Source: Acanthococcus lagerstroemiae
Lineage: Eukaryota > Arthropoda > Insecta > Hemiptera > Eriococcidae
Direction of reading: 5' to 3'
DNA: 64,000 nucleotides
Assembly (NCBI GenBank): GCA_031841125.1
Contig: CM063114.1
Coordinates: forward strand, 38,151,574-38,215,573
Under the pieces are notes generated by a model that was not told the origin of the DNA, ran no database searches, and saw only the letters and a program-made list of their open reading frames with translations. The translations under genes and the position numbers were made by a program. Positions 18,771 through 30,819 of this stretch are shown here, piece after piece; within the stretch, counting starts at the first letter, position 1; the number at the start of each line of letters is the position of its first letter.

Positions 18771-19640
18771 TTTAGGAAGTCTTGAAAATCACTCCCCGTC
18801 CCTCGGTGGGGGCAAAAATTAAACAGTATTGCGCTAGACGTGGAAACTTCAGAAATCGCCACTCAGTCGAGAATCCAATGAATTGAAGAAACCAGACGTT
18901 GCACTTTGAAAAGAAGTTGTATTTTCGACACCAATAGGGGAATGGCACTTCGACTTTGTTTACATATTTTGCCCCCAAGTTTAATAAGATTGATAACAAA
19001 CATTAATAATTTGCGCGTTTTTCATCAAATTAACTGAGTTTTTGGCAGTCGGTGGTGAAAAGTTGACTATATTATTAAATTTAAATAGAAATAATGTAAA
19101 TCCGAAATACATAATCGAAAATTTTGAGCTACTTACTAGTATAATCAATTTTTAGATCGTAATAATTCGCGAGAGAATGTTCGAAATTATACGGAAGTTG
19201 CTTTGCAAAAATGTAAATACCATTCCCTACAAATTTCAGTCTTATCATGTTTCACGTAATTCTACTTATTTTCGAGAAATTTCGACATAAATGAAAAAAT
19301 TCGTCAACTTCCCATTAGACTACATGTATTTCATTTTGGTTCTTTCCCCCAATGATAAGGAGCGTTCTGATGACGTCATGTGGCACTGCCTTATAAGAAA
19401 ACAGTTAGCAGTATAAATCGTTCAAAAGTTCACGTACTTATCGTCCTTCATTCATCACTGTGAGTGGGAGAAGATGATATAAGTACTTGGGAAGAGGAGT
19501 TTGATAAAACGAACTATTCTTACGTTTTTCACCGGCCCTCCGAGGATGGCCTTGGATCCGCCGCTGTCTGCTGGGTGGGCGTGGATGTATGGGGCGGGTG
19601 AGTCGTGGGAAGTTGCTTTTCTTAGAAAGAAAGGTTGAAC
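18771..19640. other. Non-coding stretch, nothing recognised
   Basis: No domain in the 75- and 66-codon minus frames. A TGACGTCA palindrome occurs near 19371, isolated and without promoter context. Confidence 0.45.
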
Positions 19641-19950
19641 TCTGAAACGCTTCAAAAATGGAAAAGTCTGAAATAATTTTTCTAGAGTCTTGAGAAATTT
19701 CGAGGAATCTTAAACCAGTATGAAAAAATCTCGTAAGTCATGAACAAGTCTTTCAAGGTCTAAAAGTGTCCTTAGAGGTCTTTAGAAGTAGTGATCAAAT
19801 CTTGAGAAGTCCTAATCAAGTCTAGAAGAGTCCTTCAGAGTTTCGAGCAAATCTAAGAATCTAAGGAGTCTTAAACAAATCTTAAACATTCTTAGTAGTC
19901 TGAAGAAAGTCTGCAAGAGCTTTAGAGAGTGCTCATCGAAAGAGGAGGTA
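19641..19950 (+). repeat. AGTCTT-type degenerate repeat cluster
   Basis: Units such as AGTCTTGAGAAATTTCGAGG, AAGTCCTAATCAAGTCTAG and GAGTCTTAAACAAATC repeat at about 20-25 bp spacing. Confidence 0.6.
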
Positions 19951-20615
19951 ATCTGAGTCCTGTGGATGGCGGAAAATGTGGGGGATGGGGGGGGGGGTAA
20001 AAATCCTAGAGTCTTATACATTCTAAATTTCTTTTCCAAGAAATGCTTTCTGGATCCGCCTCTGCCTCTAAGAGCCTCAATATTGAAATTTCGATCAGAA
20101 TAGTATCCAAATGAAATTCAGCCACTTGAAAGACCTCGTATGTCTCTTCCATTATATAATTTATAAAAATATTTTATTTTTTTGTATTTGAGCCCCCCCC
20201 CCCAACAGGTGTTTGAAGGTCCCATTGACAGGGAGGGACAGTAGTTACAATATACATATTATTATATTATTCTTGAATACAAAAACAAAAAATACGTTTC
20301 GAAGGAAAAGTGGGCGATCAAGAAGAAGGAAAAGATGACAGAAAGAGGGAGGAGGAGACAGGTACCGTAGCAAGGGCAGAGCGGGGGGTGAGGGGCGCGC
20401 AGGTCCACAGGTGGTAGTTAAGAATTATGAATTGTGAATTGAGAACTGAGGGCTGAAGGAAGCCGAGGGACCGAAACAAACCCACAATTGTGCGGTATGA
20501 GGGAAAGAACTGCAGAGACTACTAGGACCTACATACCCTCGAGTACTTTAATGACTGATGAAATATACTGTTTCCTGCTCATGAAGAATATGTCGATCCC
20601 AGGGTCTTTTTGGGT
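19951..20615. other. Non-coding stretch with G and C runs
   Basis: Contains a G run at about 19987-19998, a C run near 20192-20202 and a purine-rich tract at 20320-20400. A 106-codon plus frame (20488-20808) overlaps the LINE remnant antisense and is not credible. Confidence 0.5.
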
Positions 20616-20619
20616 AATA

Positions 20620-21575
20620 TTATTATATAATGCTAGAGGATTGTCCTTACTTGACGCTGAGCCTCTACTTGTCACAAATAGATCAGTATTTCTTGTATTA
20701 AATGTAGTGACCCTGAATTTGAATACGTGTCAAGTTGTTGGAATCCAAAATTTTGTTATTCAGAATATCCCTCAAGATCAACTTTGCCAGGCATCTTCTG
20801 TTTTTTAGACTCGTAATCTCAAAGCCAACCAAAAGTTCTTTGTATACAATTTTAGAAGGATAATACGTAAACATTTTGCAATATAAGTATTTCAAAAATC
20901 TTTTTTGAATTTTCTCAATTTTATCTTTCCTTGTTAAGTTTTGGATCCCATATAACAGAGGAGAATTCCAATATTAACCTGACAAAACTAGAATAAAGAA
21001 TTTTCATTGTTTCTAAATTGTTATAACAAGTTCCATTTCTCTTTATGAAGCCAACCATTCTTTTAGATTTCAAAGTTATGTGATCGATATGCATATTGAA
21101 TAATAATTTCGAATCCAAAATGATGCCTACGTCTCTTACAAAATTTACACCCCTAAGTGTATCTTTTTTTATTTTATACTCGTGTAAAATGGAGTATATT
21201 TTTCTTGAAAAGGTCATTTTTTCATACTTGTCAGTATTAAAGTGGTAACGAGTTACTATCACTTCACTCAACTAGTGAGTCAAGATCTTGTTGCAGTTTA
21301 ACACAGTCATTTTGAGATTTTATAATTTTTTTTCATATCATCTGCATACAGCAATAATTTTGAATATTGGATTTTTTCAGAAATATCATCGACAAAAATT
21401 AGAAATAGGTATGGACCCAAAACCGAACTCTGGGGAACACCTGACACACTCTTGTAACACGTAGAGGCCACTCCTTTATACTCGACAAACTGCATTCTGT
21501 TATTTAAGTAGGAGTGAAATAGAGTTATTAGATATTTTGAAAAGCCAAAGATTAATCTGCTCTGCACTTCGCCTG
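20620..21575 (-). pseudogene. LINE remnant, reverse transcriptase (Jockey/CR1-like)
   Basis: Minus-strand frames 21307-21567, 20921-21271 and 20698-20895 form one decayed RT. Motifs in order: YLNNRMQFVEY, SGVPQSSVLGPYLFLIFVDD, LLYADDMK (catalytic YADD), then VGIILDSKLLFNMHIDHI and LILEFSSVIWDP, which are the thumb and post-RT segments of Jockey/CR1-type LINEs. ELLVGFEI.SLKNRR in the last frame is the usual C-terminal tail. Frames are interrupted. Endonuclease and 5' regions are missing, consistent with 5' truncation. Confidence 0.85.
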
Positions 21576-23599
21576 GGTGTCATACTTCTGAATTCAGGGA
21601 AGGTATACCTACCTAAAACCACTCCCATTTGATATGCGTAATATATTTGACAAAAATTTTGTCTCGTCCCCTGCTTCTACTGGGTGAAACAAATTTGAAC
21701 ACATCCGTCATGAAAAACGTGGGAGGGGAGAGAATCATCCAAATTCACATCTTCAAAAACTGGCCTTTCGACCTGATTGATGATTGATCGGAGGTTAATG
21801 AGTAATGCACGAGCCGAATAGTTGCTCATTTCAAATTCAACGATTGAAACCATCAACAGCACAAAGTTTTCTTGTTAAAAAGGAAATCGTCGCCAAGCTA
21901 ATAGCGGAAAAGTGTATAGTTTTCTGCAAAACGTTTTCCTTTTTCTTCTCTGAACTAATCGCATGCGAATTAAGTTTTTTTTTTTTTTTTTTTTTTTCGC
22001 ATCCCCTTCGAACTCGCACGTAAAACGAAGCGAAAATTTTATTTTCTCCGTAAATAATTCATTTTTGTTTCCCAATTACGCTGTTGCGCATATGACGTGT
22101 GCGTGTTAGAAAAAATTAAAATATTCTACGACGAGCTTTTACCCGGTCGACCGCTCGACTCGCTTTTTCGTTATTAAAAAGCTAAAAAGACAAGTGTTTA
22201 GAACTTCAACAGCGTACAATGCACTTATTTTCCTTCTGTTTATTTAAAAGAATAAATACAGTTCACCGGTTTTATTATATTACAGATAATAATATATTTT
22301 GTTTTAAATTCTAGAAAATATCTTTTGTGTGTTTTTTAAAACTGGTTAGACTATTCTCCATTCATTGTATGCAAATAGTAAACTGGCAGTAACTTATATT
22401 CACCGTTGGCATTTTTGCATTTGTTTACCCTTACGTCTACATTATATTCTATTTAAGGAATGTCTCCGTTTAATTACGTGTAAAAATAAGGAACAAAGAA
22501 GCCGTGTATGCGTTCCCTTATAGTTTTCGACCAAAAACAAAAACAGGAAAATAAAAAGATAACGAAATCGGAAAATCAAAATCAAATCTATGGTTACGTG
22601 CGTTTACGAGTGAGTAGGACTGAGTTCGTTCTTTGAGTATTGCCGACTCTGTAGAGCATGCGACTCGAATTAATTCAGAGTTGCTCGACTACGGCTTAAG
22701 GGATGGAACATAATTTTCATTTAAATTCTGAAACTTGTAAACATCGCTTGGTGTAAGCCGTATTCCAGGCAAACTAGTTCCAGATATCCAGAAGTACTAG
22801 ACCAGCGTTATTAAAAAAAAAATTTTGACATAGATGTCTGAATGATACTGATGAACGTATTAAACGTATGCGAAGATTCGAGCGTCTCGAAGCTCATCAA
22901 AGGGGTGAACGTCCTTCTAAAATCAGCTTTTTCCAAAAATCTCGAATATTTCAACCACATGAAAGGATTTTTCAAACAAAAATTGTTGCTCATTAAACGT
23001 TACACGAAAAAGGTCTCTTATAATGTTTGATGACTGCCTTCAAAATACCATAAATAGGGGGTTCAGTATACGCTTTATTTTATCGTACGTTAACACAGGC
23101 CTCCGGGGGAAACGTAAGATTTTTGTCCTTACTTTGCTTTCTGCGACCTTAGCGAACAGAGAAGGGATGCAAAACAACCCGGACTCGTTTCTCTACACAC
23201 CACCTTCCAATCCTGGAAATGTTTTTCCATCCATTCCCCTATTTTTAGATACTACACTGTGAAACGTGTGTTTTTCTGTGTTTTTTCAGTATCAGAAATA
23301 ACATTTTTTCTACAGTTTTTAAAACGTCCGTTAGTACGAATCGTCGAATCGTGGTACAGGCCGGGGGAGAGGTTCTAACTCGCAGAATTTGTCTCGGTAG
23401 GTAGTACTTATGAAGGGGGTTGCCAGCCTTCCCCCATGAAAAAAAAAACGGTGGGGAAAATTATTCAGCAAGTTGTAAGAAGGTGCCTTGAGAGACATTG
23501 TGGAGATTTAAAACATTCTTTGCGTGTTATCTACACATTTAAAAGACAGAAACCGTTTTTTAGCCGACTCGAATTTTTAATATTTGTATCCCTTTAAAA
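21576..23599. other. Non-coding stretch, 2 kb
   Basis: Holds a T run at about 21976-21998 that generates spurious overlapping frames, plus short frames of 60-86 codons without motifs. Confidence 0.5.
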
Positions 23600-23785
23600 A
23601 AAAATTTGACTCCACTGGGGCTTAAAATTGAGGAAGAAAAATGCAGTATGGATATTGTTTCATAGGTTTGAAGAGTCGCTGAACTCATTTCTAACAACGA
23701 TTGACCTCATTTCAAAATGGTGGCAACTGGGGAGGGAACGGAAAACCTAGTATAATGCAATATGGATTCTGGAATTCGTCGACTC
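23600..23785 (+). repeat. About 120-bp degenerate repeat, outlying unit
   Basis: Shares AAAATGCAGTATGGATAT, GAGTCGCTGAACTCATTT and TTTCAAAATGGTGGCAACTG with the tandem units at 24930-25760. Confidence 0.5.
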
Positions 23786-24929
23786 GAATATAGCGACCAT
23801 CCGTACTCCCTCTCGCTATCTCTTTCGGTGAATGTTGCTCTCCAAATTGTCGATGATTGACAAGGAAAAGGGTTTTGTTTCTTTGTCACATCTGCCAGTT
23901 TTTGAATCGCTTCCTCTAATATTTTAGTAGTATACCTGAGTACCCAAGAATATCGTGAAAAAATTACTAAGAAACACAGAATTCGAAGAAAACTATTTCG
24001 TATACACTGAAAATTCGGCTTCTGTTTCCACAGCAGTAAGGAAATAAAGTCGAGAGTAAAGGTACACGATTCAATAATTATGATCCTCTAGCTTTCCTCG
24101 CAACTCAGTAGAAGGACTTTTAATGCCCCGGTATCTCTCTCTCTCTCTCTATAACAGAACCCTGCTGTTTACCCTCCTCCCTCTACAGAAACATAAAATC
24201 CAAAGCGAGATTGAGTCTTTAGAAGCGACTAGCCCTTCAGGATCTACTACCGCTTTACCCTACTGTGTCGGAGTTTCAACGGAGTGTTTTTGAAAACCTT
24301 TTAAGTCTGAGTAGGGACGTGCCTACAGAGGTGGGGAGCCTCCCAACACCAAATGTGTTCTTGATTCGGAAAATTTACGAAAATTGACTATCAGCTGACA
24401 AAACTCGGATCTATAGTTTAGTAAATTTTCAGTTGCGTTGACATGGACTTCTTGTTTTTTCTTTTTTCTTTTCGATTTCAAAAAAATACGTCAGTCAGAA
24501 AAATTTACGTTTTCAGTTGGAAAAATTCCTGTTCTCAGTTAGTAAAATTGAGTTTTCCCCAACAACTCCCGCTTTCCGTCTCCCTAAAGAAGTCGTTTCG
24601 ATGTGTCAAGTCTGCAGTAGTCTTAACGAAATCTGAAGAGAAATGTAGAAACTTTTGACATTTTTCCAGTTGCATTGAGTTGTGTGAGCACCAGGGATGC
24701 TGATTATCCCCAGATCCATTTCTATGTATTCCCATCTATCCACACTTGAAGTAGTCCCCTTTTCCTTCTCTCCTTAGATACTACATTGTAAAAATGTGCA
24801 TCTTTGTATTTTAGTGGTTTCATAAAATACTTCAATAGTGGAACTTTTAGAGTCGTATAATGGCATGAATAATAAAAAACGTTGATGTCATCTGTGTGTG
24901 TGTGTGTGGGGGGGGGGGGGGGTTGAAGT
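23786..24929. other. Non-coding stretch with microsatellites
   Basis: Contains CT repeats near 24133-24150 and a TG run passing into a long G run at about 24893-24922. Frames at 24443-24658 and 24535-24735 overlap antisense and show no motif. Confidence 0.5.
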
Positions 24930-25760
24930 CATTGAGTTCAATTTTGATACCACTTCGACTCTCAGTTAAGATTTATGGCCCCAGGAGTAGGGCTTGGTTA
25001 TCAGAATGTTCTGCAATACAGTACGCTGAGTTTCAAGGTCGCTGAATTCGATGTATTTTGAGAATCGAGGCATCTAGTTGTGGAGGAAGAAATTAGGCTG
25101 AAATGAAAATAAATTGAAAAATACAATTTCAGGGCCGCTAAACTTATTTTTGATATCAGTTCGACGCTGTTGAAAATTGTAGTACTTGGGGAGGAATTGA
25201 AAGATCAAAATATGCTAAAATACAGTATGGGTATTTAATCATAGACTTCAATGGTCACTGGATTGATTTCGACATCATTAAAGTTTGACAACTGAGGCAT
25301 CGGGGAAAAGGGGCAGGCGCTGAAATGGAAGAGTTTAAAAAATGCAATATGGACATCAGTATTGGGGTTTCCAGGGTCGCTAAGCTCACTTTTGATACCA
25401 GTTTGACCCTAAGTTGGAAACGGTGGCATTGGATGTGAAGGTCGAAGATTGAATGCCGTGAGTACAATGTGGATTCGAGTTGTGCTCGTAGGTTTTCTCG
25501 GTCATTAAATTAAATTTTCGGTATCGATTTAACTCAATTTTGAGAATTTAAATACCTCTGAATGAGAGGTGAAACTAAATTAGAATAATTTTAAAAATGC
25601 AATATGTGTCTGGATATAATTCTGAAATTTTCAGGATTGCAATCATTCTCGATATCAGATTGACTTCATTTTGAAAATATGTGTATCGGAGAATGACATT
25701 GAGGATCCACGTTGTGCAGAGTAATATATACCTTGGAATAGCTCAGTCATAAACAAAAAG
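24930..25760 (+). repeat. Degenerate tandem repeat, about 120-bp units
   Basis: Roughly seven diverged units. Each combines a GTCGCTAAACTCA-like start, TTGATACCAGTTTGACC, a GTGGCATTGGGGGAGG-like purine stretch and AAAATGCAATATGGACAT. Related sequence recurs at 23600-23785 and, more diverged, at 28440-28960. Non-coding old satellite. Confidence 0.6.
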
Positions 25761-27394
25761 CGTAAATGATATCAGAGACCAATTCAGCGAACGTAAAAAT
25801 CTAATAATGGTTTCCCAGTATATAATATGGGGTCAAATTGGTATCGAAAGTAAACTTGGTGGCCCTCGAAATCCTGTAAATGGCATACAATTCAATTTTG
25901 AAATTAATTTTTGGATCCAACCTGAAGGGTGTAACCGAAGAAAGTCAAAATCAAATAATAGTGTTTTTTGTGGGGGGGGGGGGATTACTGATTACACTTC
26001 ACTCTTTGGTGCAAACCTGAGAAATAAAGAGAAAAATTGAAAATATTTTAATGGAGATTGTTTTTCTCTAACAAAAAACAGATTACGGGGAATCCCGAAA
26101 AAAACTTCCACTTTACCGAAGTCAAAAGCACCCTAACGAGAATGCCTACTTTGAATCTTAACGCTCATTTCCAAAACGTAGCCACAACCCGATCATATTT
26201 CGCACTCAGAAAAACTACCTTGAACACGCGACCATTTTCGGACAGAAGATATTCCCATCTTTTTTTTTTTTTTTTTAATAGATGAAAATGCATTCAAGTA
26301 CGACAGTTCTAATAGGTAATGCGAAGATTATGAAAGATGCACAAGCGCCACGAGTAATGCATTAAATTATCAGCGAAACAAGTCAGAAAGTCAGAACACT
26401 TCGTAATTATCATTGAATTTTTATGATTCAAGTTCGTTTACTGTTACTCCGTTAGCTATGTCGCTGCTGTATCGTTGACATTCGACCATACCGATTCGCG
26501 CGATTTCTATCGAGAATTTCTGCCAGAAATTAACATAAATTACGCCAAAAAATCATAATTTTGCAGATGTTAACGAATTATTCGCCACTACTGACACAAA
26601 AAAGAAAAATAAGAGAAGGAAAAAAACAGTTGGTACGTCGAAGTTACGTTACGCTCTTCGAATGCGTAATTATGTATTTACCAATAGGCGTTTTAATTTA
26701 TGAAAATTACTGTAAAGTAAGTTTCTTATATTTTTTCCCGATGTCTACATTCGGAATACCGAATCGAGATTTGGCTTTCGAATAAAAATTTCCAATCTAT
26801 CTAGGTCAAAATAACAGACGCCCTCGCGATCACAGATAGGCAACATTTGCGACGTCTCTTCTTCTTAACCCCTGTCAGTGAGTGACAGGCGGAGAGTCCG
26901 TTATATCTTATGACTTTGGTAATGAATGTGTGGAGCAGATTTTAAAATATCAAAACTGAACATTTTTTGCTTAAATTTGCTGCAAATTCAAAAATTGTTC
27001 GTTTGCGCCCAGGGGCTGTATTAACCGAAGGAGAGGAGAAAAGGGGATGTCGCATCCTTAAAGTTATTTGATAAGCATGCACTCGAAGTCGGCAATATTG
27101 AGAAAGTGATAAATTTTTTTCTAGATTTTTATAAATTTCTTATTTTTGAGTAAGAATTGTTGCTGTCTACCTCCTCTCTTTGTCTCTGTAAAAATCCTCC
27201 TAGGTACGGCCCTGCTTGCTTGGCTGGCAAATAATGTTATTTTCAACCATTTTTTTAAATTTCCCGCTTCCTTTACTTGGGTGACCCATCTATGGCCTTT
27301 TCGAAAATTCGTGATGTATTTTAGCTACTTTTGAATAGCGACGGGTGAACCGAAGAAGATTGGTCCTCGATTGTTGAGGAACTGTTTGTTCATA
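25761..27394. other. Non-coding stretch, nothing recognised
   Basis: Short frames (74-77 codons) without motifs, a G run near 25972-25982 and a T run near 26260-26276. A small hairpin sits near 26873-26895. Confidence 0.5.
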
Positions 27395-27990
27395 TCCGTA
27401 CATGTTAGATCATCTGATCTTGTTGAATCATTTCTCAATGAATTATTTTTATAGGTTATCTTCACAGATCATCTCCAGGACTATCATCATGATCTCCGTA
27501 GATCATTCCTGTATACCATCATGTTGAATCATTCAAGTTGATAATTTTCGAAGATCTTCATCATCTCGTAGTAGAACATGTTCGTAGAGCATTTCAGTAA
27601 ACCACCTATGTAGCTTATTTTGATAGATCAATCACCCTGATAGATCTTCAGTATAAATCGTCATGGTGTAAATCATACAGGTAGACCATAGATTAACTTG
27701 ATAAGTCATCAAGTAGAAATTGCAAGTGGTTCACATTGATCATTCTCTTTTGATAAATCAATTCTCGGTAGATTGGCTAGTTGGATCATCCTAGTAAATC
27801 ATCCTGTTATGTACTAGATCTTTGAGGTAGATCATTTGAGTAAGTTCATCGTCTCTCAGTGTATCATTCTGATAGATCACTCATTTGAAGCAACTTGTGG
27901 ATAATCTTCATAGATCATCTCGGTAAATCAGCTCGGTACAAGGTAGATCAGCCACGTATCTCACAGGTAAATCGTGGTTAAAATCAGTGG
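27395..27990 (+). repeat. GATCATC degenerate minisatellite, about 600 bp
   Basis: Repeated GTAGATCATC, GATAGATCA and TTGAATCATT words with spacing of roughly 20 bp, much diverged. No coding content. Confidence 0.72.
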
Positions 27991-28439
27991 CAAATCTGCA
28001 TAATAACCCTGAGAAAGGCGTGTGAAAATGTGTAAGAATGGTACTTTTTGGAAGAGAAGTCCCCAAAAACTGGTTTTTGGATTTTTTTCGCTGTCTGCGT
28101 CATATATGTGTATAAAAAAGGTTTCAAATAAAATTTACTCTGCATCCAATTTTATATTAAAATAGTTTCTTACAATTTATTTGTAACTGTCCCTTGAAAC
28201 ATCGGTTGGAGGGGGTTAAAAATAACTTCGCGTTACCATACATTAATATTGGTCTTATAGAATTTTTGACATTTTTCCAGCCTCAGTGACTTGTTACGAG
28301 TAGAAAGGATGAAAAGTACTCTGATCTGACCAGTTTCGCTTCACCGATACCTACCTACCATCCATGAGAGTTTTTTTCTAACTTGTACATTTTTTTTTCT
28401 GGTATTCCGTTAGTCTCAGAGAATTTTTCAAAGAAATTT
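27991..28439. other. Non-coding stretch, nothing recognised
   Basis: AT-rich, with no open frame or repeat end of note. Confidence 0.45.
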
Positions 28440-28960
28440 TTGAACTTAATTTTTGCGAATGACGAAATTGAGGCATCACTAAGAACGGGGCGGGGGTTCG
28501 AACTCAAATTAACTTCTCATTTCGGTTTGACTTAAATCCAAAGTTGTGGCCACGGGAGGAGAGGAACGAAAAGGAGTGAAATACAAATGATAGGTATCGA
28601 TTCGTTGGTTTTCACAGCCTTCAAATTCAAGTCCGACTGTAGTTTGTTCAAAATTTCAAAATTTAGCCATCAGAGGGAGGGGGAGGGGACTCAAAATTGG
28701 AAAATTTAACCAATACGATGTAGGTATCATTTTTCAGGTTATGCAAGTCGGGGAATTCGTTTTTATGTTATATTTACTCTAAGTTCAAAATTAAAGCGTA
28801 ATAAAGGGGAGGGGACAAAATTTACATGATGTCTTGGAAGTCGCTGATATCGATGTGTTGCAGGATGGAGCTCAAAACTGAACAATTCAGCAAGTATGAT
28901 ACATTAACAAATTTGAATAATATCGCTGTCGGGGTCTAATTGCGATTTTTCATTTACTCA
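28440..28960 (+). repeat. Diverged copies of the about 120-bp repeat
   Basis: Three to four loose units with a GGGAGGGGACTCAAAATT-like purine stretch, AAATTTAGCCATCAG and GATGTAGGTATCATT. They resemble the units at 24930-25760 in element order but are much diverged. Confidence 0.4.
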
Positions 28961-29999
28961 GCTCTGACCCGGCATTGTGAACAAAAGATGACCTGTAACT
29001 GTGGCTTGCTAACCCCTTGAATGGTGTTTTTTCCGCTCTTCACCCCTTGTGATGTGGTGCCAAAAGCTCAAGTCTAAGGGGTGGGGTCTTACGGTTCCTT
29101 CTCTTAGACAGTCACCCGAAAACTTATTCAAATCAACTTCGTCTGATTTTTTTAGGGAGCCATTTCTTTATTACCTGGACTATAACGATAAATTCGGACA
29201 GAATAATTTTCGAGTTATTCCATATCAGTTCGGACAGAAAATGGCACATTCTGCCATTATCTCTTGGATTTTGACTCGTAGGAAAATTTTAGTCAGTCTC
29301 AAAAGTATGTCTATGGAACTCATTTGCAAGATAGGGATTTGTTCTGGAGATTTCGATGTTGTTGTTGTTTTTAAATGGCCAGTGTCACAAAACAGAATCT
29401 AAGTTTTCTCTATCTGGTGACCGAATTGAGCCACGACGAAGCAGGAATGCTCTTTGTGACAGTGCAAGTGCGTAATATCATGTTTTTAATTAAAATTATT
29501 TTTCGAAATTGTAAAATAATTTTTTATAAATAAATTTAGCTGAATTTCTGGCAGATTATATGTATAGTTGAAGGCCTTTTCCACTTCCTATGAAAGTTTG
29601 GTGCGGGTGTCTTTTAACTTCAAAAAGTATTTGTGTCTTGAAAATTTGCTTCAAATTGGAAAATATAGGTGTAAAGCTGAAAATTCATTCAAATTTTTTT
29701 TGGATTTCGAACAAAAATTAAAAATTTGATTTTACATGTTCACATTTTTGCAACGTGAGCTTTTTGCTTCCTCGTTCAGTTCGACGACGAAGTACAGTAA
29801 AAATTTGATTATGTTTTATGAAATTAGCTCTTTTATTAAAAAAAAAAGACATCGGAATGTCGATGAAGAATTAATATTTTGCAAAACAGTTTCTCGGGCA
29901 TACTTATGAACTAGACTATTTTTCTGAGTTTGTTCAAAATCTGTGAGTCGATGACAGCTGTCGTTCGAACTCGACATTATCTCGATATGGGTTGTTAGC
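28961..29999. other. Non-coding stretch with one unrecognised 117-codon frame
   Basis: The plus frame 29049-29402 is the longest in the area but shows no domain, no codon bias I can judge and no splice context. It is not annotated as a gene. Confidence 0.4.
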
Positions 30000-30819
30000 C
30001 TGTTACAGTTTAACGGGTGCTCTAACCAAACCCCTTCCTGTTATCTCGCTGGCGGACAGGGTTACTGATAATTCAATCGCATTCAACTAGTTAAGGTATA
30101 TTCTCGCAGTTTCTCTTTTTTTTCTTGAAATTAAATTTTTATTTTTTATAGAGCGATTTGAAAGTTAATCTTGTAATGAGTATTTTGTACAGTTTGATAG
30201 TTCAGTATTAACGTTAATGTCTCACCATATCCAGCTGGTCTGTAAATGATGTGTCCTGATTTCTTTTCTAGATATTTAGTTATTTACAGAAAATTTCTGT
30301 TATTAATTTTACATTAATCCATATACGAGTACCTTCGTTCAAGATAAGAGAGATAAAAAACCCAAATCTAATTACGCTGTCCAGAGATTTGGGGAAAATT
30401 CTGGCCATACTAGTGTCGATATTCACGACTTTCTCATCATGAGAACATCGATCTGCTCCAAAGAAGAACTGAAAGCGTTCAAAAGTTTAAGAGTCGAACA
30501 AATATTTTGCTAAAAGATGGATTAATAAAATATGGAGTATGCGAACCTAAACAGTCTCTTTGTTGTTCTGTCTACAGTTAGTATGTCTTACTGTACATCA
30601 CTTTGGGAAACAGAAGAATCTCAATTTAGGATTTTTCCTCCTGTTTTTAGAACAAATAAAGCAGTTATTCACAATTTTTACAAATTAACATCAAAACAAA
30701 AAAAGATTGACTAGGAAATAAAAGAACCTGACAGAGTTATCAGTGATTCTTTCTAATCTTGTCCTCCGGCGAGATAACAGGAAAGGGGTTTGGTTAGAGC
30801 ACCCGCTGAACGGTAACAG
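30000..30819. mobile_element. 820-bp terminal-inverted-repeat element
   Basis: Ends of about 62 bp are inverted copies. They share CTGTTAC, then CGGGTGCTCTAACCAAACCC and CCTGTTATCTCGC, at 30000-30060 on the left and inverted at 30758-30819 on the right. A 60-codon plus frame (30532-30714) is unrecognised and too small to be a transposase. The TSD is unclear: outside bases are TTAG (left) and TTAA (right, offset by one). A MITE of unassigned superfamily. Confidence 0.75.

Noticed and set aside
19365..19380. TGACGTCA as a CRE promoter element
   Set aside because: Isolated 8-mer without a promoter or gene nearby.
21976..21998. Long T run as the tail of a LINE or SINE
   Set aside because: No recognisable element sequence on either side.
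29049..29402. 117-codon plus frame as a gene
   Set aside because: No recognisable domain, splice signal or repeat support; length is within chance for 64 kb at this base composition.
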